From: Roseiarcus sp963780825
GTDB lineage: Bacteria; Pseudomonadota; Alphaproteobacteria; Rhizobiales; Beijerinckiaceae
Direction of reading: 5' to 3'
DNA length: 64,000 bases
Assembly: GCA_963780825.1 (NCBI GenBank)
Contig: CAWADL010000005.1
Coordinates: 1 to 64,000, forward strand
A model generated the notes under the pieces. It was not told the origin of the DNA. It saw only the letters and a program-made list of their open reading frames with translations, and did not search any database. Shown in pieces: positions 18,555 to 25,982 of the stretch. How positions within the stretch are numbered: position 1 is the stretch's first letter; every line of letters starts with the position of its first letter. The position numbers and the translations under genes are program-made.

Positions 18555-18582
18555 TTGCGCCGCGGCGAAAATATATTAAAAT
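18555..18582 (+). promoter_or_regulatory. Candidate sigma-70 promoter for the exosortase unit
   Basis: TTGCGC at 18555-18560 and TAAAAT at 18577-18582 are separated by 16 bases in an AT-rich stretch, 30 bases before the ATG of the small sorted protein. AGGTG follows as ribosome site near 18600. The -35 is imperfect. Confidence 0.35.
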
Positions 18583-18612
18583 GAAACTGTATTGATTGAT
18601 AGGTGACGTCCC

Positions 18613-18828
18613 ATGCGATTTGGTTTTTCAACCCTATTGATGTCCGGGTACTTGGCCTTGGCGGGATCGGCCTTTGCGGATACTCATTTTCCGCTTCCGC
18701 TCCCGTTTCCCGTCCCTCACAAAGCACCCGCGCCGGAAATGGGGGCTTCGCTAATCGGTTTGGCCATGGTTGCCGCGCTCGCGTATTACGTCGTTCGTCG
18801 GGCTCGGAACGCGCGAGTAGTGTCCTGA
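18613..18828 (+). CDS. Small secreted protein with exosortase-type C-terminal sorting signal
   Basis: Only 71 residues. Residues 1-22 are a Sec signal peptide (MRFGFSTLLMSGYLALAGSAFA). A Pro-rich mature stretch, THFPLPLPFPVPHKAPAP, follows. The C-terminus is tripartite like PEP-CTERM and VPEID-CTERM signals: a short motif APEMGAS, a hydrophobic helix LIGLAMVAALAYYVV and a basic tail RRARNAR. The gene lies 44 bases before an exosortase, so it is almost certainly that enzyme's dedicated substrate. After both cuts only about 20 residues would remain, which suggests a small surface or matrix peptide or a polymer-linked anchor rather than an enzyme. The motif APEMG is not one I can assign to a named CTERM class; it most resembles VPEID. 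Confidence 0.8.
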   Translation: MRFGFSTLLMSGYLALAGSAFADTHFPLPLPFPVPHKAPAPEMGASLIGLAMVAALAYYVVRRARNARVVS

Positions 18829-18871
18829 TGGAAACAGATCACCGGCCGGGACGTAGCATCAGGCAAAGTGC

Positions 18872-19804
18872 GTGAGTACGCAAGAGTTGAGAGCTCGTGC
18901 CGAGCGCGTGTCCTTACCCGTCGGCAGAGGCGTCGAAGTGTTACGAGTACAAGGTTTGCGTATTGCGTTTGCTGACGCGGATTTAATTCTTGCATATTGT
19001 CTGGCAGTTTTCGTCGCCGCTGTCATTGGAAAGTGGGTTGGCCTGCCCGCCGCGCACGGTGTCGGCTTCGGTAACGCTTTTGACATCGCCGATATAAACG
19101 CGGGTGAGGCTTTGGCGCTAGGCGCCATGGTTTCAATAGCGTTGGGCGCTAGACAAATCCTTCGGCTGACATCGTCGGATATTCTCGTGATCATGGCGGG
19201 GGCGCTGTTCTTTTTACCCTCCGCGCCACCGAGTTCGCCTTTTATCGGGGCGACTGCGGCAGGGCTGTATTTTTGGTGGGCTCGCCGCGACAGTACGGCG
19301 CTTTCCTCTCTGGGTCAGCTTTGGATTGCGATTTCCGCCCATGCGGCGTGGGGTCCGTTCGTATTCAGGATCCTCTCGGCGCCGATCCTTCGGTTGGAAA
19401 CTTCAGTGATCGCGGCTCTAGGCCATGTTGCGGGACTTGGGCTTGTCGTTAGGGACGCGCAGGTCGCCGCGCCGAGCGGTTGGTCTGTCTATATTTTGGG
19501 ACCGTGCTCGTCGTTCCACAATCTGTCGCTGGCGATGCTGGTTTGGCTTTCGCTGCTTAAGCTTGGCCGCGATCGGATCGCCGCCCCCGCCTGGGGCGCC
19601 TTGTTCGCCGGCGCCGGGCTAATCATCTTACTCAACATGCTTCGAATTCTACTCATGACGCTTTCGGAGGCGGACTATTACTACTGGCACGATGGTTCCG
19701 GACGGAGCATTTTCATATGTTTGACACTCGCCGCGATCGCGTTGCCGACGGTTTTGTCGCGGCGCAGCACGCGACACGAGCAGGCCTACGCTATACGGCG
19801 TTGA
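18872..19804 (+). CDS. Exosortase/archaeosortase family transpeptidase, stand-alone
   Basis: A 310-residue inner-membrane protein with about eight hydrophobic segments. The active-site Cys212 lies in LGPCSSFHNLS, Arg258 in LNMLRIL and His273 in YYYWHDGSG, in the order and topology of the exosortase Cys-Arg-His triad. It would cleave the sorting signal of the adjacent 71-residue protein and transfer it to an acceptor at the outer face of the membrane. The start is a GTG with AGG upstream; the frame is closed by TAG at 18854-18856, so it cannot be longer. Alphaproteobacterial exosortases with VPEID substrates are usually fused to a CPBP protease; this one is not. I cannot assign a named subfamily. 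Confidence 0.85.
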   Translation: MSTQELRARAERVSLPVGRGVEVLRVQGLRIAFADADLILAYCLAVFVAAVIGKWVGLPAAHGVGFGNAFDIADINAGEALALGAMVSIALGARQILRLTSSDILVIMAGALFFLPSAPPSSPFIGATAAGLYFWWARRDSTALSSLGQLWIAISAHAAWGPFVFRILSAPILRLETSVIAALGHVAGLGLVVRDAQVAAPSGWSVYILGPCSSFHNLSLAMLVWLSLLKLGRDRIAAPAWGALFAGAGLIILLNMLRILLMTLSEADYYYWHDGSGRSIFICLTLAAIALPTVLSRRSTRHEQAYAIRR

Positions 19805-20277
19805 TTTTAGTCGCAGTGTGCCTGGTTGTCTGGATATGCAACAGGCCTTGGACCAAACCCTTCCAGCCGACGGCGCCATTGGATCGAGTTGCTGAGGTGA
19901 TTGTCCGCGCAGGATTACAACCGGTCGGGTATTTTCATGAGCCGGCGACCTGGCTCCTGGGCACTGAAGTCTCCATGAAGGACTGTTCGCAGCCGGTTGC
20001 GCTTCTGCCGGCGATGATCGGGGACATGGAATTAGCGCCAGACGAATTGAGCTATCGTGACGGCGACTACCAGATAGCTTATGCATTCGATGGCAGTCTT
20101 TATCCGGAGAGTTGGATTTCTTATCGGTTGGAAGTTATCGCCACGTGGCGTCGACTGACGGCGCTTTTCTCCCGATCGGAATCGGAGCGTCTGCACTACT
20201 ACACGAAGATTTGGACGCCGATCGGCTGTCACGGATTGACGTCGGATGACGTTGCGCGTCTTCGAGACGCAGATTGA
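19717..20277 (+). CDS. Exosortase-associated single-pass membrane protein
   Basis: 186 residues from the ATG at 19717, overlapping the exosortase gene by 88 bases; a TTG at 19801 would give a tighter TTGA overlap and start at the membrane helix. One hydrophobic segment (YTALILVAVCLVVWICN) precedes a periplasmic-type domain of about 130 residues with GDYQIAYAFDGSLYPESWIS and a WRRLTALF helix. The layout (one N-terminal anchor, extracytoplasmic domain, gene just after the sortase) resembles EpsI-type exosortase partners, but I see no clear EpsI signature. Function is unknown; coupling to the exosortase is strongly suggested by the overlap. Confidence 0.65.
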   Translation: MFDTRRDRVADGFVAAQHATRAGLRYTALILVAVCLVVWICNRPWTKPFQPTAPLDRVAEVIVRAGLQPVGYFHEPATWLLGTEVSMKDCSQPVALLPAMIGDMELAPDELSYRDGDYQIAYAFDGSLYPESWISYRLEVIATWRRLTALFSRSESERLHYYTKIWTPIGCHGLTSDDVARLRDAD

Positions 20278-20501
20278 GTCCGTTTGACAGATCGACAGAT
20301 CTAAAGATCCCCCTCTCTAACTGTCACGGCTCGCGGCGCGCAGCTTCATCGGCGTAATCACGGTTCCTCTTCATTGGATTGAAGCTTCAGGGACGGCAAC
20401 CAAGAATGAACCGGGGCGCTTGTTGCGAGAGCGCTACATAAGCACATAAGCTCACGACTCTGGCGCTGAGGCCGAACTCGTTAATCCCGGCGGCGCCAGA
20501 C

Positions 20502-21410
20502 TTATCGTTGGACTGTTGAGCCATATAGGGTCGTCCATTCCGGAAAACCGCAGCCAAGTAACTGAGCTAGTTCGTCGGTCTCCCGCAGTTGTTTGACGCG
20601 AAGGAAGTCCACCGCCTCACTTACGTCAACGGATCGCCGCGTCAGCTCTCGCGTGGTCATGCGGTGCATCGCTTGGCGGGCCACCTGCGGAATCCACTTT
20701 ATGGCGTTCTGCAGCGCCGGCGCCTGCCGAAGCCGCCGCGGGACGCCGCCCCAGAGCGGCATACTGACTATCTCCGGGGCGACGTTCTCGGGCTCGCTGA
20801 AGCCAGACAGATCGGCCGCCGCCGCGTCAACGCCTAGCCACTGATAGACGCCGCGCATTGTGTTAGCCGGATCGGCAATCAGCCGCTCATGAACCAGCAC
20901 CTGGACGCGGTCCTGTCCAAACCGCTCCAGGTAGGGCTTGAGTTGCATCGCATAGTAGCTGACGGCAATGTACTGTGGGTCGCGCCTGAACGCTTCGGCG
21001 ATTGGCCGGTGCTCGTCCTTGTGACGAACCATATGCCAGTAGTGGCTTATCGCACGTTCGGTCGGGTCTCGCACGAGGTAAATGAAACGGGCCTCTGGGT
21101 TGAAAGCGGCGATGCGTCTCGTCACCCCCTGAACCAGGGGCAGCTTCGTATAATTGGTGCTCGCTTCGCCCAGGACGAGCGCATCTCCGGCGTCGCGAAA
21201 TAGCTCCAAATACCGGTCCTCGCTTCTCCAGAGGTCCCGTTGCCACATCTCCGGCCACACGGCCTTGAGATCGCGCGGGTCGACAAAATAACTCGGCTCA
21301 TCGGGCACGCACATGAAGATGTCCGGATGCGCGTTCAACAGCTTGCGCAGATAGGTGGTGCCGGCCTTCATCGCGCCGATCAGAAATAGATTAGGCTTGC
21401 GGGCGTTCAT
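20502..21410 (-). CDS. PAPS-dependent sulfotransferase
   Basis: About 302 residues. The 5'-phosphosulfate loop is LFLIGAMKAGTTYLRKLL near the N-terminus and the 3'-phosphate motif is FIYLVRDPTERAISHYWHM, both diagnostic of the Sulfotransfer_1 family. It would transfer sulfate from PAPS to a sugar hydroxyl, so the island may make a sulfated polymer, or sulfated lipid-linked unit. I chose the ATG at 21410 just before the domain; ATG at 21428 adds six residues and neither has a good ribosome site. No PAPS-synthesis genes are nearby. It is followed by a 224-base gap and faces the exosortase unit. Confidence 0.88.
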   Translation of the reverse strand: MNARKPNLFLIGAMKAGTTYLRKLLNAHPDIFMCVPDEPSYFVDPRDLKAVWPEMWQRDLWRSEDRYLELFRDAGDALVLGEASTNYTKLPLVQGVTRRIAAFNPEARFIYLVRDPTERAISHYWHMVRHKDEHRPIAEAFRRDPQYIAVSYYAMQLKPYLERFGQDRVQVLVHERLIADPANTMRGVYQWLGVDAAAADLSGFSEPENVAPEIVSMPLWGGVPRRLRQAPALQNAIKWIPQVARQAMHRMTTRELTRRSVDVSEAVDFLRVKQLRETDELAQLLGCGFPEWTTLYGSTVQR

Positions 21411-21613
21411 CGACCCGAGGTCCCGCATTGGGATGGGTTGGGCCTCCGCCAGCAGACCCTCGGCGCGCGTCGGCCGCGGGCCTTGTGTAACCGGAAGACA
21501 GCAACGTGAAGGCGGGGCGCCACCCTTGGTCTCTCTTTACGTACCGCTCAGAAGCGGTATGTCAGCCCCGACTTTGTCGCAACCATTTGACGAATGTCTG
21601 ACGCCTCAAGTTT

Positions 21614-22894
21614 TTAAATGTGGTTACTCTCACTGCGGCTGCTTCTGTTCGCCAACTCGGCGACGTCTGGGGGGCGTCGCGGAACCGCGCCTCCAGCGGA
21701 TGGCGGGACGTCGACAGTCGCCAGCGGAGCGCGGACTGGCCCGCTGGGTGCAGACCGTGAAGTTTGGGCATGGATCTTGGCGCGATTTAACGCCTCATAC
21801 GCCTGAAAGGCGACAAACGCCGCCCGGGCCCGCGAGGTGGGCGACACCTGCACCGCGTCGCGAAAGAGCACCTCGTGGGGCTTCCAGCGCAACTTCGATT
21901 GATCGTGACCGGTTGAAAGGTTGATCCGTTTTATCCCTCGCGCGAACGCCCATTTGATGCCTTCGGTCATCAGCACTGTCATCACGCTGTAGGCTTTCCA
22001 GGCCGGATCATACCCGGCGAAGTACAAATACAAATCAGATCCGATCACGAACGCGAGCCGGCTTGCGACGACGACGCCGCCAATTTCCAGCTCCAAGATC
22101 CTGAGACCGCCTCGTTTTGCGACGTCGTGTAGATAGTGCGCGAAGAAAGCGCGCACACGCGGCTGCATAAATTTGTTGGGGTGACGTATCATATCGGCGG
22201 CTTCCGCCCGCGCCGCATGAAGTGTGAAGAACCGCGCCGCCGCCGCTTCGACGTCTTCCGGCCGCTCTGTCACACGCAAGGCGAACGCAATACGCTCCCG
22301 TTCCAGAAGCTCATAGGCCTTACGCAGATTCTTGCGCATGTTGGAGGACACGCGCATGCGCAGATCCTCCCAGCTTCCCGTCAGTTCGATAAGATAGTCC
22401 GGCAGTTCGCCTCTGGAAATCAAGGCGCATGACGGGCTAGGGACCTTGTAAGCCTCGGCGCTTTGGCGCAAACCGCCCCATCGGACCACGTCCCATTCGC
22501 TGGGCCGAGCGAGAAAATGCTCGATCAGCGCCTCGACCACTGGCACATGGTCATCCGGTCGGCATATCACGCCGCGGATCTCCGTCAGAGCCGGATCGGC
22601 CCCGAAGAATTGCACCATGCGCAACACCGGCGGCCCGAGGCCGAGGGCGGTGGTTCGCATCAGCGGGGCAACGGCCACGAGGCTTCCGTCTTCGGCGCGG
22701 ACGATGTGGCAGAAGAATTCGTCGCGAAAGTGCCACTGCCGGCGCGCAAAGTGTCTCCACCACGGTATGATATAACTCGGCGACGTGAACGGGGTGCGCG
22801 GCGTAGTCTCGCGGTCGAGCAGTTCCCATTCGTCGGCGATGCTGGCCAACGCCTCCGGTCCCGAAAGTCGCTCGACGATCAAGGGTCGGGTCAT
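21614..22894 (-). CDS. GNAT (BcsL/CelD, FemAB-like) acyltransferase
   Basis: 426 residues from the ATG at 22894, whose A overlaps the stop of the GT2 gene (ATGA), so the pair is translationally coupled. The protein has the double-GNAT layout of the CelD/BcsL and FemAB group: TPFTSPSYIIPWWRHF near the N-terminus, SSNMRKNLRKAYELLER in the middle, LRILELEIGGVVVASRLAFV and INLSTGHDQSKLRWKP at the C-terminus. These enzymes are common in bacterial exopolysaccharide clusters and are thought to acylate a sugar or amino group. About 70 C-terminal residues are Ser/Pro/Arg-rich and probably disordered. Substrate unknown. Confidence 0.8.
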   Translation of the reverse strand: MTRPLIVERLSGPEALASIADEWELLDRETTPRTPFTSPSYIIPWWRHFARRQWHFRDEFFCHIVRAEDGSLVAVAPLMRTTALGLGPPVLRMVQFFGADPALTEIRGVICRPDDHVPVVEALIEHFLARPSEWDVVRWGGLRQSAEAYKVPSPSCALISRGELPDYLIELTGSWEDLRMRVSSNMRKNLRKAYELLERERIAFALRVTERPEDVEAAAARFFTLHAARAEAADMIRHPNKFMQPRVRAFFAHYLHDVAKRGGLRILELEIGGVVVASRLAFVIGSDLYLYFAGYDPAWKAYSVMTVLMTEGIKWAFARGIKRINLSTGHDQSKLRWKPHEVLFRDAVQVSPTSRARAAFVAFQAYEALNRAKIHAQTSRSAPSGPVRAPLATVDVPPSAGGAVPRRPPDVAELANRSSRSESNHI

Positions 22895-23733
22895 GGCAAG
22901 AGCTTCGCGCACGGGGTCAGAAGCAGGCGGGAACATCCCTTCATCGCGTAGAACTCGAACCGCCCGCGTTCGTCTCGGTACTTGGTCCCCATGCGTCGCG
23001 AGCCAGCCCGGTGGTCCTGGATCTCGCGTTCGCTCAGCTCCGGCGCATGCATCAGTGACGGGCTGCCAATGCGATAGTGCAACGTCACTCGGTCGAGGTA
23101 GCGGGCGCCATATTCGCGCATAGCGCGGCCGAAGAAATCGACATCCTCGCCGAGCCGAATTTCGGGGTCGAAGCCGCCAAGACGCTGCACGCATTCTCGC
23201 CGGATCAGTGCGGCGCCGCAAACTAGCAACGTCTGATTGAAGATCATGCCCGCGGCGAAGCCGAGGCGAGGTCCAAAACGTCGGCAGATCGCCGCGCGTC
23301 GCGCGGCGCCGCGGAAGAAGTTTCGTTCGTGGCGCATTTGCTGTTCGGGTGCGTCGCCGAACGGCTCGATGCGGCCAAAGACGACGCCGACCGCCGGAGT
23401 TAGAGAGAAAGCCTCGATCGCGGCGGCGTACAGACCCTCCGGCACGAGATCGTCGTCATCGAGAAAGTGGACGAACCGACCGTTGGCTAGCGGCCAGCCA
23501 AGATTGCGAACGATGCTCGGAAAACCGCCGGTCGGTTGCAAGTTTTTAAGATAGCGCACGGAATCGCCAAACTCACCGGTGACCGGCTCACCGGAGCCCT
23601 CGGGGCTGTCGTCAACGACAATGAGCTCGACCTTGATGCCCTTTTGCGCGAGCACGCTAGCGATCGCCGATCGCAGCAGCGCCGGACGCCGAAATGTCGG
23701 CATAATGACAGAAATATCTATAGACACGGACAC
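22891..23733 (-). CDS. Glycosyltransferase family 2
   Basis: A 280-residue GT-A enzyme: ISVIMPTFRRPALLRSAIAS opens the fold, VELIVVDDSPEG contacts the nucleotide, GRFVHFLDDDDLVPEGLY supplies the DxD metal site and RLGEDVDFFGRAMR gives the catalytic acidic residue region (ED motif). It probably adds one sugar to the lipid-linked unit. The start is a GTG at 23733 with no strong ribosome site. The 4-base overlap with the downstream acyltransferase suggests that the added sugar may then be acylated. No transmembrane segment is present, so it is cytoplasmic or peripheral. Confidence 0.87.
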   Translation of the reverse strand: MSVSIDISVIMPTFRRPALLRSAIASVLAQKGIKVELIVVDDSPEGSGEPVTGEFGDSVRYLKNLQPTGGFPSIVRNLGWPLANGRFVHFLDDDDLVPEGLYAAAIEAFSLTPAVGVVFGRIEPFGDAPEQQMRHERNFFRGAARRAAICRRFGPRLGFAAGMIFNQTLLVCGAALIRRECVQRLGGFDPEIRLGEDVDFFGRAMREYGARYLDRVTLHYRIGSPSLMHAPELSEREIQDHRAGSRRMGTKYRDERGRFEFYAMKGCSRLLLTPCAKLLP

Positions 23734-24450
23734 GATCCAATAAATTTAATATAGTATACTATACAGTCTGCCCCGCTGCCCAAGCAAGCGCAGCGTATCC
23801 ACAATTTGCGTCTAAATTTGATGCAACAACTCCGTTTGCAGCGCTAGGGCCGCAGCGGCATGAGATGTTACATTCATGGCTATAACTCCTTGGCCTCATA
23901 TAGGACGTTCGTGATTGTCGCAGCCCGGTGACCACCACCGCGAGCACGCAACATGTCGTCGGCAAGCTGCAAGGGCGCCAACGGCAAAGCACCCATGCAC
24001 AAAGCCCAGCTGGCAAGCCTGCGAGCGAATTTCAATGCGATGTGCCAAAATGCCAGACAATTTTTTAATCGAAACTCCTCGGCACCCTGAGTGATTTTAG
24101 GGGTTTTTTCCGCTTTTTCAATTGTGATAACTACCTAGATATTCGTCAAAATAGGGTTTCGTGAATTATTGTTTTCACCGTCAACAAATTAAATTAGTTT
24201 CCCACCACTTCAAATAGATCGTCCACCACACCTGCCAATTGCGCGGTCAAACTGTTCAATTCGTTGACACGACGATCGACGGCAAGCGCATTGGCTTGCT
24301 CTGGAGACAGCTCAGCATCGCAAGTTTTGAACGAAAGCGTGGGAAAATTCGCCTAAAGATCGAGAACAACGACGCAGCTGGGCGACATCGCTCTCTCGTT
24401 TACTGCCGGCGGCGCATTGAAAATTACGCAAACCTGGCCGCCAGCGAAAG
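23734..24450. other. Intergenic region
   Basis: About 717 bases. The 85-codon frame at 23759-24016 (minus) is Cys/Arg-rich without any family signal and I reject it. AT-rich between 24060 and 24230, so it probably holds the promoter for the GT2 gene. No repeat or RNA gene seen. Confidence 0.45.
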
Positions 24451-25791
24451 CTATGGCGTTGTCGACGTAGTCGTCGAAGCGACGCCGGAAGTGGTTACGA
24501 CGGCCGTCCCGCCGGTAGTCTCAATCGTTTTAATCGTCAGAGCGGTCGAAGCGACATTCTGGACGGTTCCCGTGATGCCCTGCAGCAGCGTGACGAACTT
24601 TAGCAGCTGCGCGCCGTCAGAATTGGCCAGGAGCACAATATCCTTATCATGCATCGGAAAACGTCTGGCGCGGAAATACCCGCCGCCTTCGCGCAGGTTG
24701 AGACGATAGATGACCGGCGTCGTCTCAGCCTCGGTAGGGGCGTCAGGACGCAGCGCCTTTACGACATGCAAGGGTTCGTAGCGGAAAACGAAAACCCCTG
24801 ACGGGTCGGAGGAGGCGTCCGTAAAGCCGCCGGCCTCGGCGACGGCCTCGGCTAGGTTCAAGCTCTCCGAGCCAAACGGATAGCGCCCCACTTTCGTAGA
24901 CGAGCCGAGAACTGTGAAAGTCTTCGGATCGTGCGAAACATAAACATTGTCGCCGGGATAGATGAAGACGTTCTCGTCGGACTTATCGACGATCCGCTGC
25001 AAAGACACGGCCGCTTCACGATGACCGCGGTTGAGATGCACCGTCGTCTCGAACGCCGGATAGTGAGCGCCCCCCGCCTCAGCGATTACGTCGAGCAGTC
25101 GACTGCCGCTCGGTCGAAGCGGGAGCACCCCGGCATGGTTGACCTCGCCGCCCACGGTGGCGCTGTTGGCGCCCACCGCCGTCCCGCTCAACAAGGCGAC
25201 CTGCACCTGCGGATTTACCGCCTTGTCGACGAGCCTGTGTTCGATCTCCTTGCGCACAGCTTCAATGGTCATACCGGCCGCTCTCACGGACCCGGCGAAC
25301 GGAACGTTGATCGTGCCGTCGTGATCCACCGTGACCGGCAAAAACGGCATGGCGCCCAGCGAGCCTCCGCCAGGCGAGGCGCCGGGCGCCGCCCCAGGAG
25401 CGCTCAACAAGCCAGGCGATTGCTCGATGACCGAAATTTGCAATGTATCCCCCACGGCGATCCGCAGATCGGCGGGAGGAGCTTTGGCGCTGAACCTTCC
25501 GGCGAAGCCTTCCGGGCGCAACGCGGAAAGCGTTGACACGATCGCGTCGTCAATGTCGAGAACAATGATCCGATCGAATGGACCGCTCGAGGTGTTTTCG
25601 TTCTCGACTTCCAGCGCCGTCGGCGCGGCGGCGGGCATCAGCGCACAGCCTGAGGCCAGCAGCGCGATTCCAACTGCCGTCGCCAGCGCGCAAGCGCAGC
25701 GAAGCCGACCGAACAACGGATCAGCGCGCCCCAAGCTGGCGCCCCGTAGCTCAGTTGCGAATAACGACGCCCGACCCCGCATAACCTTCAT
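24451..25791 (-). CDS. Polysaccharide export protein (Wza/BexD/GumB type lipoprotein)
   Basis: 446 residues. A lipoprotein signal ends IALLASGC with Cys49 as the lipidation site, after a long basic leader that may mean the real start is further in. Then come the Poly_export domain (DLRIAVGDTLQISVIEQSPG, HDGTINVPFAGSVRAAGMTI) and two SLBB-type domains (VTVGGEVNHAGVLPLRPSG and FTVLGSSTKVGRYPFGSE). The protein would form the outer-membrane/periplasmic channel that exports the polymer. A Gly/Ala/Pro-rich insert (about residues 132-145) splits the first domain. The last 40 residues are Thr/Val-rich. No Wzc-type kinase is in the window, so the partner copolymerase lies elsewhere. Confidence 0.9.
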   Translation of the reverse strand: MKVMRGRASLFATELRGASLGRADPLFGRLRCACALATAVGIALLASGCALMPAAAPTALEVENENTSSGPFDRIIVLDIDDAIVSTLSALRPEGFAGRFSAKAPPADLRIAVGDTLQISVIEQSPGLLSAPGAAPGASPGGGSLGAMPFLPVTVDHDGTINVPFAGSVRAAGMTIEAVRKEIEHRLVDKAVNPQVQVALLSGTAVGANSATVGGEVNHAGVLPLRPSGSRLLDVIAEAGGAHYPAFETTVHLNRGHREAAVSLQRIVDKSDENVFIYPGDNVYVSHDPKTFTVLGSSTKVGRYPFGSESLNLAEAVAEAGGFTDASSDPSGVFVFRYEPLHVVKALRPDAPTEAETTPVIYRLNLREGGGYFRARRFPMHDKDIVLLANSDGAQLLKFVTLLQGITGTVQNVASTALTIKTIETTGGTAVVTTSGVASTTTSTTP

Positions 25792-25982
25792 GGCGCTTTA
25801 GCAATGGTAGACGCGAGGTATAGGAGGCGTGGAATTCCTATCAAGAGAATTGGTGCGCCTTGCCGCCTCGCCGGCTCGTATTTTTTCCGGCCGTGTCAAA
25901 TTTGCCGGCTATCGCGACGGTGACGGATCTCGCCTACCGTGAGCGGGAAACGCTAGACACCGTCAGCGGGCTCTAACGCGGG

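Noticed and set aside
23759..24016. An 85-codon Cys-rich minus-strand frame
   Set aside because: No recognisable content, no ribosome site, unusual composition for the region.
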